Shown here: one piece after another, positions 9,677 through 18,048 of the stretch
Layout of the letters: each line of letters begins with the position of its first letter
Numbering within the stretch: the stretch's first letter is position 1
Assembly: GCA_029260295.1 (NCBI GenBank)
Contig: JAJDDN010000006.1
Location: 429,105 to 493,104 of the forward strand
DNA: 64,000 bases
Reading direction: 5' to 3'
Origin: Phycisphaerales bacterium
GTDB lineage: Bacteria; Planctomycetota; Phycisphaerae; Phycisphaerales; UBA1924
Notes under the pieces: model-generated
The model's database searches: none
Told to the model about the DNA's origin: nothing
What the model saw: only the letters and a program-made list of their open reading frames with translations
Made by a program: the position numbers and the translations under genes

Positions 9677-10765
9677 CTACTGCTCTGCCACCGGCTCATT
9701 GTCGTACACAATGACCTGAAACGGCCCCTGCACTCTGTTGCCCGAAAGATTTGTCAAATACACAAGCAACTTCCCAGAGAACGAACCCGTCGTTGCAATC
9801 AATGGCGTAAGCCCCTGTGGTGTCACAAAAGCAGAATCGTCTAAAAACGAAATGCTCTCACCAGCAATAGTCAACTCATACCACTCGCCGACCGCATTCC
9901 ACACCGCCGTAATATTCGGCGTCCCAGAATCCCGAGTACCATTCTGCCGGAACACCCCATACGCCGTCGGCGAAACATGACGGTACTGATTCGTCCCATA
10001 GTCCTTGGTCATCACACCATCAATCTGCACATCCTCCCCAACCACAAGATCCGCAGCCGCCGTCACCTTCGAATCCGCTACAGATAAACTCGGTGCAATC
10101 GTGCCGCTGTTCCACAGATTCATATCACCCGTCACCGAACTCATATCAATCCACCCGATCAAAGCATTGTCACTGGAGAACCCATAAAACGGACTCCCCC
10201 CAGAGTTTTGCGAGTTCATCCACATCCCCCCAAAGGTCGCCCGGTCAAAGTTCACCTGGAACACCCCATTGGCATTGAGCAGCGACCCCGCCGTCAGATC
10301 AGGATTAATCAGCACACGATCATTCGTATCCCCACTGCTCACAATCTCCCCGTTCCGCGCCCACTCGTTGTCAAGCGAAACCCCCGCCTCCAGTGCATGT
10401 GTTGAATACGGCGTTGGGAGAATCAAGGTCCGAGGACTCAGCGTTGTAAAGGTCGTGCCCCCCGCTTGGCGAATCCGAACCTCAAGATGAAGACGCTCCC
10501 CCTCTGAAAAAAGCTCGCCCAACATGACTGTTACACTGAACAATCCATCGCTCACCAACACATCATTATCAAGATAAGTTGGGCCCACCCCCGCCCCAGC
10601 GTCATCAAACAACTGAAACGCTATGTCATACAACCCATTGGCCCGAATCCCACCATCATCAAGCACCCCCTGATACTCAAACGATGTCTCAACCGGTGCC
10701 CCCATCACCAACGAAGCAACCCCAAAGACAGCCAAAGCAAACACACTACGAAATGAAAATAGCAT
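9677..10765 (-). CDS. Exported fibre-like protein, N-terminal domain shared with the collagen-like gene
   Basis: The ATG at 10765 has a good ribosome site (GGGAGA) and a clear signal peptide (FALAVFGVASLVMGA), giving 362 residues. The mature start, with FEYQGVL...NGLYDIAFQLFDD...DGLFSVTVMLG, matches in pattern the N-terminal domain of the collagen/S74 protein at 16.4 kb (FTYQGHL...DGLYEFQVRLL...GVFTMDLDFG). The rest is rich in Gly, Ser, Thr and Asn, as in beta-rich surface fibres. No collagen repeat and no S74 tail is seen, so it may be a shorter relative. Probable outer-surface protein; function unknown. Confidence 0.7.
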   Translation of the reverse strand: MLFSFRSVFALAVFGVASLVMGAPVETSFEYQGVLDDGGIRANGLYDIAFQLFDDAGAGVGPTYLDNDVLVSDGLFSVTVMLGELFSEGERLHLEVRIRQAGGTTFTTLSPRTLILPTPYSTHALEAGVSLDNEWARNGEIVSSGDTNDRVLINPDLTAGSLLNANGVFQVNFDRATFGGMWMNSQNSGGSPFYGFSSDNALIGWIDMSSVTGDMNLWNSGTIAPSLSVADSKVTAAADLVVGEDVQIDGVMTKDYGTNQYRHVSPTAYGVFRQNGTRDSGTPNITAVWNAVGEWYELTIAGESISFLDDSAFVTPQGLTPLIATTGSFSGKLLVYLTNLSGNRVQGPFQVIVYDNEPVAEQ

Positions 10766-10928
10766 CAGATATCTCCCGTAACAAACCAGACCGGGCCCAC
10801 ATCCTCGCAAGCCGCAGAACGCCAGTCTAACCCAATCCCAGCCCATCACCCAGTCAATTCCACCCAGAACCAACAAATCACCCCCGCCCCTCTAGTATCA
10901 CCCTCACCCCCATTCAGGAACCCAAAAA

Positions 10929-11948
10929 ATGCCCTCAGCCACCCCCGTCAACTGGAAAGACCAACGCATCATCATCACCGGCGGCTCAGGCTTCCTCGGC
11001 AAACACATCGTCCAATCCCTCCACGCAAGAGGCGTAGACGACAACCAAATCTTCATCCCAAGATCAGCAAACTACGACCTCACCGAAAAAGACGCCTGTG
11101 TCTCCCTCTACAACGACTGCTTCGGTTCAGACAAAGCCACCATGATCATCCACCTCGCCGCCGAAGTCGGTGGCATCGGTGCCAATATGAAAAACCCGGG
11201 CCGATACTTCTACGCAAACATGGCCATGGCCATGCACCTTATCGAACAAGCAAGAGTCGACGGCCTCATAGAACGCGACGGCAAGTTCATCCAAACAGGA
11301 ACCATCTGCGCCTACCCAAACCTCACCCCAATCCCCTTCAAAGAAGAAAACCTCTGGAACGGATACCCAGAAACCACCAACGCCCCCTACGGCATCGCAA
11401 AGAAAGCCGCCTGGCAAATGCTCGACGCCTACAAAAACCAATACGGCATGAAGTCCTGCTTCGTCCTCCCCGTAAACCTCTACGGCCCCCACGACAACTT
11501 CGACCTCGAATCCTCCCATGTCATCCCCGCCCTCATCCGAAAATGCGTCGAAGCACTAAAACGCAACGACGACCACCTCCCAGTCTGGGGCACCGGCTCA
11601 GCGAGCCGCGAGTTCCTCTACATCGAAGACTGCGCCGAAGGCCTCTTGACAGCCGCCGAAAAAATGGACGACCCAACCCCCATCAACCTCGGCACCAACA
11701 TGGAAATCACCATCAAAGACCTCGTCCACCTCATCGCCAAACTCACCGGCTTCGCCACCGAAGAAACCATCGAACAAAAAATCCAATGGGACTCCACCAA
11801 ACCCGACGGCCAACCCCGCCGCTGCCTCGATGTCTCCAGAGCCAAAGAACTCCTCAACTGGAACGCCAAAGTAACCTTCGAACAAGGCCTCCGCCAAACC
11901 ATCGACTGGTTCACCCAAAACCAATCCAACCCCAAAGCACGAATGTAG
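10929..11948 (+). CDS. fcl: GDP-L-fucose synthase
   Basis: This 339-residue SDR enzyme would act as the 3,5-epimerase/4-reductase that turns the Gmd product into GDP-L-fucose. The N-terminus has GGSGFLGKHIV; HLAAEVGGIGANMKNP is near-diagnostic for the family; Y154 and K158 form YxxxK; and NLYGPHDNFDLESSHVIPALIRK is typical. It is separated from gmd by three genes, which suggests insertion or shuffling inside an original gmd-fcl pair. Confidence 0.93.
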   Translation: MPSATPVNWKDQRIIITGGSGFLGKHIVQSLHARGVDDNQIFIPRSANYDLTEKDACVSLYNDCFGSDKATMIIHLAAEVGGIGANMKNPGRYFYANMAMAMHLIEQARVDGLIERDGKFIQTGTICAYPNLTPIPFKEENLWNGYPETTNAPYGIAKKAAWQMLDAYKNQYGMKSCFVLPVNLYGPHDNFDLESSHVIPALIRKCVEALKRNDDHLPVWGTGSASREFLYIEDCAEGLLTAAEKMDDPTPINLGTNMEITIKDLVHLIAKLTGFATEETIEQKIQWDSTKPDGQPRRCLDVSRAKELLNWNAKVTFEQGLRQTIDWFTQNQSNPKARM

Positions 11949-11955
11949 GCACGAG

Positions 11956-12702
11956 ATGAATGTCCAGGAACGATTGAAAAACGCGGCGGGTTTGGTTGAG
12001 AGCGGCGAGTACGCTGAAGCAACCAGTGAACTTACCTGGCTCTGGAACCACATGCTTGAAGAAAATAAGGCATTTGGCGGCGTACGCTCGTCATACGTCG
12101 TCTCATGGATGAAGCGATTAGCAGAACTCGATCAAGAAGCCCATCAAACTTTCAAGGCACTCCGTGACAAACTCACTCCTAGATTAGAGCCGGGCTCAAC
12201 AGATTATGCGCCGATTATGGATTGGTTCACGCTTAGCAATAAGTTGCTCGAAGATCACAGCACTATTGGTTCGTGGGTAGACGGTTTGCTAGCCAGTGAA
12301 AATGAACCATTTGAGTTGCGGATCATGAAGGGTACGATTCTCAGTTGGTTGACCAACCAAGGACGATGGGCAGATGCAGGGCGAATCCTAGAGCCAGGAA
12401 CAATTTTTGTGGCGCGTGCACGACTCCGCATTGAGGAAGAGAAGCACAATGATCAACACGACGAAGATATGCGTCAGCGACTTGTAGACATGCAGCTAAT
12501 GGAACTGGTTCGCACCCACGCTTCTTATCTCGCCGCCAATCGCGATGATGAAGCTTGGGAAGTCGCGGATCTTCTACTAGGCCACTTCGACAAGAGCCAA
12601 GCATGTACCGCGATCCAAGAGATAGCACGAATCGCCGGCGTTTTTTCTGCAAAGCATGATCAAATGGTGCGGGATCGCATGACGAATGACAGCGACGACT
12701 GA
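11956..12702 (+). CDS. Hypothetical helical repeat protein
   Basis: The 248 residues are mostly helical, with TPR-like pieces (LVESGEYAEATSELTWLW near the start, LTNQGRWADAGRILEPG in the middle, AANRDDEAWEVADLL late). No signal peptide or catalytic motif is visible, and I do not recognise the family. It starts 8 bases after the fcl stop with a CACGAG leader and no strong ribosome site. Its base use differs clearly from both neighbours: 12001-12060 has 16 C and 16 G, whereas the + strand around it is C-rich. That suggests a recent arrival. Confidence 0.6.
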   Translation: MNVQERLKNAAGLVESGEYAEATSELTWLWNHMLEENKAFGGVRSSYVVSWMKRLAELDQEAHQTFKALRDKLTPRLEPGSTDYAPIMDWFTLSNKLLEDHSTIGSWVDGLLASENEPFELRIMKGTILSWLTNQGRWADAGRILEPGTIFVARARLRIEEEKHNDQHDEDMRQRLVDMQLMELVRTHASYLAANRDDEAWEVADLLLGHFDKSQACTAIQEIARIAGVFSAKHDQMVRDRMTNDSDD

Positions 12703-12731
12703 TTCGTTCCACAGTGACAGAACTTCCTCAA

Positions 12732-12869
12732 ATGAAAATCACCCCCTACACAACCAACCACCTCCCCGCCAACCTCAAAATGCCGGGTGCCACGGTTTGG
12801 CCGTCTTCGGCAAGCCGTGTCTTCCAAACCATCAACCAAAAACAAAAAACCCCCGCCAAAAATAAATGA
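12732..12869 (+). pseudogene. 5' fragment of a GNAT acetyltransferase gene
   Basis: The frame opens MKITPYTTNHLPANLKM, almost the same as the start of the intact GNAT gene at 14.3 kb (KITPFTTNHLPAWLTM). At the DNA level 12735-12783 and 14363-14411 match at 43 of 49 bases. The similarity ends exactly where a family D palindrome begins, and the frame closes after 45 codons. It is best read as a broken paralogue. It lies on the far side of the protoglobin module from the intact gene. Confidence 0.75.
12784..12826. repeat. Family D palindromic repeat, copy 1
   Basis: GGGTGCCACGGTTTGGCCGT followed by the complementary arm CGGCAAGCCGTGTCTTC. It truncates the GNAT fragment. Confidence 0.85.
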
Positions 12870-12875
12870 CGAGGG
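12844..12875 (-). terminator. Terminator after the glutaredoxin-like gene
   Basis: On the minus strand CCCTCG pairs with CGGGGG (one G-U pair) across a 14-base loop, followed by six U residues. It lies about 20 bases after the stop at 12896 and would end the protoglobin-glutaredoxin transcript. Confidence 0.65.
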
Positions 12876-12895
12876 CTAAAAAATATCCAATCAAC

Positions 12896-13132
12896 TCAAC
12901 CCCGAACATCCTTCATAGACGCCCCAAAGTTGATATGAAACGGCTGCCCATCAATCACAAGCGCAGGCACAGACTCCACACCAAGCTTCTCCGCCTCATC
13001 AATCCGAGACCGCTCCTCGCCCAGATGCACAAACTCAACATCAAACCTCCCGGCATCCAAAGACTTGGCCACCGTGTCCTCGGCCTGCACACACACAGGG
13101 CACCCGGCATGATAAAAAACTGCTTTCTTCAT
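12896..13132 (-). CDS. Glutaredoxin/thioredoxin-like small redox protein
   Basis: This 78-residue single thioredoxin-fold domain has C11-P-V-C14 as the dithiol pair and ESVPALVIDG carrying the cis-Pro loop. There is no signal peptide, so it should be cytoplasmic. The strong ribosome site AAAGGAG lies before the ATG. It starts 38 bases after the protoglobin stop, in the same direction, so the two are probably co-transcribed. A role in reducing a partner thiol linked to the protoglobin pathway is inference. Confidence 0.85.
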   Translation of the reverse strand: MKKAVFYHAGCPVCVQAEDTVAKSLDAGRFDVEFVHLGEERSRIDEAEKLGVESVPALVIDGQPFHINFGASMKDVRG

Positions 13133-13170
13133 TTCAATTCTCCTTTATACCCATTCCCTGCTTGGTTCGA

Positions 13171-13854
13171 TTAAAACTCACCGTCATTCACATACGGGTA
13201 GCTCCACAAAATCGTCTGCATCAGCACGCTCTTGACCCAAGCCGCCTGCATCTTGTCCACCTCTTCAGCAGAGTGCCCGCCCTTGGCAAGGAACGGGCGG
13301 ATTGTCGTCGTCACCGGAATCGTCAGTGCTGACAAATGCCGGAAGTGAATATGGTCCACCGCCTTGGCGTTGTCCGTCTCGTTCTTCCCGACCCGGTTGT
13401 GCCGCCGCCCGATCTCAAACTGATAATCAAGCCAGTCCTGGTCATACTCCGCAGCAGCCGTATCAAGCACCCACTGCATAAACCGCGACCGCACCCGCCC
13501 AAGATACTCCATGTCCGGCTCACCCGCATCATTCGAAAAGTACTTCAGCAAGTGCGGATTCCCACCCACAAACCCGTACCACACATCCACAAGCTCCCCA
13601 ACATTGGGCTCAAGCACATCGTGCGACATCCGAAGATATTTAATATCCTCATCAGACATCAACAGCGAAAGCTTCAACTCCTCAAGCTCCCCAAGCGAAA
13701 TCGGAGCCGTCGCAATCGCATGCGACCCATGCGTATACCCCGCGATCGGCTCCTCACCATTCTCAACATACTGAGTCCCAGCATACGCCGAGAGCGTCCC
13801 CAGCAACACAACGCCGCACCCAAGGGTGCAAGAAATAGTTCTACGAGTAATCAT
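13171..13854 (-). CDS. Protoglobin with an N-terminal signal peptide
   Basis: This 227-residue protein matches the protoglobin family over its length from IAGYTHG (residue 37) to WSYPYVNDGEF. Using my recall of the Methanosarcina protoglobin, its haem-pocket residues W60, Y61, F93 and proximal H120 line up with W92, Y93, F125 and H152 at a constant offset of 32. The extra N-terminal 36 residues are MITRR followed by a hydrophobic stretch and AYAG, a signal peptide. Known protoglobins are cytoplasmic, so export is unusual. The start is supported by AGGAGA six bases upstream. The gene is divergent from an HxlR regulator, suggesting regulated O2/NO/CO-related function outside the cytoplasm; the ligand is unknown. 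Confidence 0.9.
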   Translation of the reverse strand: MITRRTISCTLGCGVVLLGTLSAYAGTQYVENGEEPIAGYTHGSHAIATAPISLGELEELKLSLLMSDEDIKYLRMSHDVLEPNVGELVDVWYGFVGGNPHLLKYFSNDAGEPDMEYLGRVRSRFMQWVLDTAAAEYDQDWLDYQFEIGRRHNRVGKNETDNAKAVDHIHFRHLSALTIPVTTTIRPFLAKGGHSAEEVDKMQAAWVKSVLMQTILWSYPYVNDGEF

Positions 13855-13876
13855 CAGCTTTCTCCTGTTTTGAGTA

Positions 13877-13896
13877 GGAATCGTTCCTGCAACGAT
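13877..13896. promoter_or_regulatory. Candidate operator between the protoglobin and HxlR genes
   Basis: The divergent intergenic region holds GGAATCGTTCC (a 4-bp palindrome around TCG) overlapping ATCGTT-CCTGC-AACGAT, a perfect 6-bp inverted repeat with a 5-base spacer. It lies 23 bases upstream of the protoglobin start. HxlR-type regulators often bind between divergent genes, so this is a candidate site; no binding evidence exists. Confidence 0.3.
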
Positions 13897-13985
13897 CCTG
13901 TGACACGCATATCATCCACACAAGCACAGCCGCTATTTCACACAGCGAGAGAAGTACCAAACGCACTTTCTGGTAACCATCATCC

Positions 13986-14363
13986 ATGACCCCCAAACCC
14001 ACTCAACAACAAGCAGAATCCGCCCCCCCAGCAAACGCACGCAGCGGCTACGAGGTCACCGAGTCCTTCCACCGCATCACCGATGTCCTCAAATGCAAAT
14101 GGACCATCGCCATCCTCAAAAACCTCGACGCCGGACACACAAGACCCTCAGAACTCCAACGCGAGCTCCCGGGACTCACCTCAAAGGTCCTCAACGAACG
14201 ACTCAAAAAACTCGAATCATTCAACCTCATCAACCGCCAGGCCTTCCCCGAAGTCCCCCCAAGAGTCGAGTACACCATCACAGATCGCGGAAGCGAACTC
14301 ACACTTCTACTCGGCAGTCTCATCCAGTACATCGAACGATGGGACCCAATAAACAATACATAA
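13986..14363 (+). CDS. HxlR-family transcriptional regulator
   Basis: This 125-residue winged-helix protein has the family layout: KCKWTIAILKNL (about residues 36-47), the recognition helix region LTSKVLNERLKKLESFNLI, and the wing PPRVEYTITDRGSEL. The Cys before KW is the one that senses redox or electrophiles in several HxlR proteins. It is divergent from the exported protoglobin and overlaps the GNAT gene downstream by 25 bases. It probably controls one or both. Confidence 0.88.
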   Translation: MTPKPTQQQAESAPPANARSGYEVTESFHRITDVLKCKWTIAILKNLDAGHTRPSELQRELPGLTSKVLNERLKKLESFNLINRQAFPEVPPRVEYTITDRGSELTLLLGSLIQYIERWDPINNT

Positions 14364-14812
14364 AAATCACCCCATTCACAACCAACCACCTCCCCGCCTG
14401 GCTCACAATGCGAGCCGCCCTCTTCCACGACGAGGACCCCAAACTCCTCCAAGAAGAAGTCACCCAAATAACCAAATCAAACACCCTCAAGTCCCAACCC
14501 TTCCAATGCCTCCTCGCATTTGACGACAACGGCCTCCCCATCGGATTCATAGAGCTCACCATCCGCTCCTCCGCCGAAGAATGCATGACCTCCCCAGTCC
14601 TCTACATCGAAGGCTGGTTCGTAGACCCCGCTGCCCAAGGAACCGGAGTAGGCAAAGCCCTCATGAACGCCGCCTTCGACTGGGGCCGCCAGCATGGTTG
14701 CCAAGAAGCCGCCTCCGACACCCGCCCTACAAACACCTCCGCAAAAAACGCCCACCAAGCCCTCGGCTTCCAAGACGCCGGCATCATCCAATGCCTCCGC
14801 CGCGACATCTAA
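14339..14812 (+). CDS. GNAT N-acetyltransferase, aminoglycoside 6'-acetyltransferase-like
   Basis: From the ATG at 14339 the protein has 157 residues and begins inside the last codons of the HxlR gene, so translation is probably coupled. The acetyl-CoA loop QGTGVGKAL lies near residues 100-108; YIEGWFVDPAAQ precedes it, and NAHQALGFQDAGI follows, as in AAC(6')-type enzymes. Whether it acts on aminoglycosides or on another amine is not known. Its first codons are nearly duplicated at 12.73 kb. Confidence 0.8.
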   Translation: MGPNKQYIKITPFTTNHLPAWLTMRAALFHDEDPKLLQEEVTQITKSNTLKSQPFQCLLAFDDNGLPIGFIELTIRSSAEECMTSPVLYIEGWFVDPAAQGTGVGKALMNAAFDWGRQHGCQEAASDTRPTNTSAKNAHQALGFQDAGIIQCLRRDI

Positions 14813-14894
14813 TCTCCTGAATCTCCCTAAATCCCTACACAAAACCAGCCGATCCATCCCCCGTACACCAACCCACACGGAAAAGGATCAAAAG

Positions 14895-16211
14895 ATGCAA
14901 AGCCTCCCAGCCCTCACCGCAGCACTTCTTCTCGGACTCTCAACCACAGCAACCGCGACCCTCGCCCCAGAGAGCACCGCACCGGATTCCTTCCAGCAAC
15001 TCTCCACCCAGTTGATGGCTATCGACGACGCCGTCGAAGCCACAAGAGACGACCCCAAAGCCCTCTGCTTCGTCGTCGTCCTCCCAGAGTTCTATGACGA
15101 CGCCCGCGACATCCGCGACCAGTGGACCAGCGCAAAGAAACGATTCAACAACTCAAAGCACCATGGCCAACAAGTCTTCTTCGTCCGAGGCCAAGACGCA
15201 CAGTTCGTCCTCGAAGCCTCCTACATCAACCAAGCCCCCGCCGCCATCGCCTACCGCAACGGCCGCCCCCACCATTCACGCACCGGCACCATGACCGAGA
15301 AAAACATCCAGGCCTTCCTCGCCATCTCCTTCGATAACCACGCACCAACAACAAGCGCACCAGACCAAACCGCGTTCCTCTTCAGCTCCATGAACGAACT
15401 CGCCTTCGCCGGCCAGCAGACCCCCGCCGCAAAAGGGGCCTGCCAGATTATGCTCAACCTCCACGCCCTCATCAACGGCCCATACGCCTCCACCTACTCC
15501 GCATCAGACCTCGCCGAGATGACCGCACTCTACAACCAAACTCAGATCACCCTCTCATCCTTCGACACCACAAACCAGTCAGTCCTCGACGAGATCAACG
15601 CCACCCGCGCCATCGCCATCAGAACATGGAACAAACGCACAAAATCAACCTTCGGCTTCGGCATCTGGTCAGACCTCGCCATGATCACAGGCGACACAAA
15701 CGAAGTACTCACCTGGATCGACCAAGGACTCGACAGCCCATCGAACCACAAAAGAGTCGCCCAATCCCTCGCAGACTACGGCCAGCCCCTCGCCCAACTC
15801 CTCATCGACTCCCACCGCTACCAAGCCCTCGCCATGACCATCACCTCTCCTAACCAAATTCAAAGCCAGCTCGCCGCCGCCGCACTCCTCGCCGATGAGA
15901 TCGCCCAGATCGACCCAGACTCCTCAGATTCCTACAACACCCTCGTAGACTCAGCAACAAACAAAGCCGCCGCCTCCCACGCCGCCCTGCTCTTCGCAGG
16001 CCGAGACTCCGAAGCCTGGCAGATCGCCCAGTTCACCCAAGACTTCGCAGGACTGCAACTCGCAAGCGCAGCCCTCTGTTCCGCCGCGATCAACGCCGCT
16101 GTCCTCACCGACCAGCACGCCACCCTTGCCCACAATCTCGACCCATCAACCCACGCCTCGCTCATCAACGCGATGAACACCACCTTTGCAGTCGTCCCCA
16201 CCGACGATTGA
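14895..16211 (+). CDS. Exported protein with degenerate thioredoxin-like N-terminus
   Basis: The ATG at 14895 follows AAAAGGA and opens a signal peptide (LTAALLLGLSTTATA), giving 438 residues. Residues about 55-150 have a thioredoxin-like rhythm (LCFVVVLPEF ... NQAPAAIAYRNGRP resembling the cis-Pro strand) but no CxxC pair. The rest is Ala-rich helical sequence, perhaps TPR-like. No family is recognised. It could be a periplasmic scaffold rather than a redox enzyme. Confidence 0.6.
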   Translation: MQSLPALTAALLLGLSTTATATLAPESTAPDSFQQLSTQLMAIDDAVEATRDDPKALCFVVVLPEFYDDARDIRDQWTSAKKRFNNSKHHGQQVFFVRGQDAQFVLEASYINQAPAAIAYRNGRPHHSRTGTMTEKNIQAFLAISFDNHAPTTSAPDQTAFLFSSMNELAFAGQQTPAAKGACQIMLNLHALINGPYASTYSASDLAEMTALYNQTQITLSSFDTTNQSVLDEINATRAIAIRTWNKRTKSTFGFGIWSDLAMITGDTNEVLTWIDQGLDSPSNHKRVAQSLADYGQPLAQLLIDSHRYQALAMTITSPNQIQSQLAAAALLADEIAQIDPDSSDSYNTLVDSATNKAAASHAALLFAGRDSEAWQIAQFTQDFAGLQLASAALCSAAINAAVLTDQHATLAHNLDPSTHASLINAMNTTFAVVPTDD

Positions 16212-16240
16212 TAGCAGTTAATTTCCTTTGAACACTATTG

Positions 16241-16263
16241 AACACAGGCTCTAGCCCTGTGTT
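16241..16263 (+). terminator. Hairpin after the 14.9-16.2 kb gene
   Basis: A perfect 8-bp stem AACACAGG/CCTGTGTT with loop CTCTAGC, followed by TATTTCG. It lies 30 bases after the stop. The U-tract is short. Confidence 0.6.
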
Positions 16264-16369
16264 TATTTCGTCGGAAAAATTGGCAACTTCATACTTGCGT
16301 CAACCCTCCTGATCTGTGACAATGGACCCATATTCCCCAAAGTCTGTTTTATACAGAAAGGCATATTCA

Positions 16370-18034
16370 ATGCGCCATGATCTATTCGCCGCCATGCTCG
16401 GCACCGCCATTACCGTATCAACAGTTATCTCCACCCCAGCCCACGCCCAAACGGCCACCACCTTCACCTACCAAGGCCATCTCACCCAAGCCGGCACCCC
16501 CGCCGACGGCCTCTACGAGTTCCAAGTCCGCCTCCTCAACAACCTCTCTGTACAAATAGGCATCACCGAAACCTCAATCGCAACCGTCTCCCAAGGCGTC
16601 TTTACCATGGACCTGGACTTCGGCCCCGCCGCATTCAACGGCTCCCAACGCGTCCTCGAAATCTCCGTTCGTTCAGTCATGGACGGCGGCGCCTTCACAA
16701 CACTCGCCCCAAACCACCCAGTCACCTCCGCACCCATCGCCCAGTTCGCCCTTGCCGGAAATCACGGCCCAAAAGGTCCCCAAGGCTCAATCGGGACACA
16801 GGGCGATCCGGGTCCAACCGGACCGCAGGGGCCCATAGGTCCTCAGGGACCAGAGGGGCCTCCCGGTACGACGAGCTGGTCTGGATTGACAGACATCCCC
16901 AGTGATATCAATGACGGCGACAACGATACCTTGTACACCGCGGGCCAGGGGCTCAATCTTTCGGGGACGATCTTCTCGATCCCAACAAGCTCGATCGGCG
17001 CTCTGCTGCTCGCCAACGATCGGAACTCATTGATGAATGTTTCCGGAGGAGCCATGAGCATCAATCTGAGCGGCGATGTAGGGATTGGAACGCAGACGCC
17101 CGAACGCGACTTACATATTGATTCGACCGGCCACAATAATCCCGGGATCATGTTGAGTGAGGGCGACCTCGGGTTGAGACTGAACATCAGCGAGTTAATC
17201 ACAGACTCGCCCGATTTTGATATCATCGGTGCCGCTGATGTAGGCCTGATCGCCTACGACGACTTAAGTGCCAGTGCAATGGGCGCGATGGAGATATTTG
17301 GGAATGTGATGACGATCAGGAGCAACAATGGGATAGACCTGATCGCGGAGGTAGCAATCGGACTCTCGACCGACCGGCTCGTTTTAGACGCACACGACAT
17401 CGTCGAGGTGTACACAGATGACATAATGATCGAGACCAAGGGCCTCGATCTCCATGCGTTCCAGCCGCTAAACATCCAAACAGAGAGCCTGGACGGCGTA
17501 CAAATTGAGGGCACCAAGATTGCCGGGAACAAACTCGAAACCAGCTGGGTGACATGTTCGACCGGGCTCGTTTCCACCAGGCTTACGGTCGGACAATCCA
17601 CCGCTTCGGGATCATTTACCCTTGCGGTGAACGGCTCAGCCGCCAAAACCGGCGGCGGCTCATGGGCCGTCTTCTCAGACCAACGCCTCAAACAAAACAT
17701 CCAACCAATGACCGGCTCCCTCAACATCATCTCCGCACTCCGCCCGGTCAACTTCCAATACAAAGCCACCAACCACTTCTCCTTCGCCCCAGGCACCCAA
17801 CGAGGATTCATCGCTCAAGAAGTCCAAAAAGTCATCCCCCAATGGGTCCACACCGCCGACGACGGATACCTCTACCTAGACCAAACAGGCTACGAAGCCC
17901 TCATCGTCGACGCCATCCAAGAACTCCGCGCAGAAAAAGACACAGAGATCCAAAAACTTCAAAACGAAAACAACCAACTCAACGCCCGCCTCCAAAGGCT
18001 AGAAAAAATAATGCTGATCCTCTCAGAGCATTAA
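16370..18034 (+). CDS. Exported collagen-like fibre protein with peptidase S74 chaperone tail
   Basis: The ATG at 16370, preceded by AGAAAGG, gives 554 residues with a signal peptide ending in AHAQ. Order: a TFTYQGHL domain shared with the 9.7 kb gene; a collagen-like block of about a dozen Gly-X-Y triplets (GPKGPQG to GPPG, about residues 141-170); a long beta-type stalk; then a C-terminal S74 domain beginning SDQRLKQNI, with GFIAQEVQ and a terminal coiled coil (LRAEKDTEIQKLQNENNQL). S74 domains trimerise fibres and cut themselves off at the Ser of S-D-x-R-x-K. Base use changes abruptly inside the gene: 17281-17340 has 22 G and 8 C while both ends are C-rich, so the stalk may have been swapped by recombination. 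Confidence 0.85.
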   Translation: MRHDLFAAMLGTAITVSTVISTPAHAQTATTFTYQGHLTQAGTPADGLYEFQVRLLNNLSVQIGITETSIATVSQGVFTMDLDFGPAAFNGSQRVLEISVRSVMDGGAFTTLAPNHPVTSAPIAQFALAGNHGPKGPQGSIGTQGDPGPTGPQGPIGPQGPEGPPGTTSWSGLTDIPSDINDGDNDTLYTAGQGLNLSGTIFSIPTSSIGALLLANDRNSLMNVSGGAMSINLSGDVGIGTQTPERDLHIDSTGHNNPGIMLSEGDLGLRLNISELITDSPDFDIIGAADVGLIAYDDLSASAMGAMEIFGNVMTIRSNNGIDLIAEVAIGLSTDRLVLDAHDIVEVYTDDIMIETKGLDLHAFQPLNIQTESLDGVQIEGTKIAGNKLETSWVTCSTGLVSTRLTVGQSTASGSFTLAVNGSAAKTGGGSWAVFSDQRLKQNIQPMTGSLNIISALRPVNFQYKATNHFSFAPGTQRGFIAQEVQKVIPQWVHTADDGYLYLDQTGYEALIVDAIQELRAEKDTEIQKLQNENNQLNARLQRLEKIMLILSEH

Positions 18035-18048
18035 CCTATCCTTGGAGC

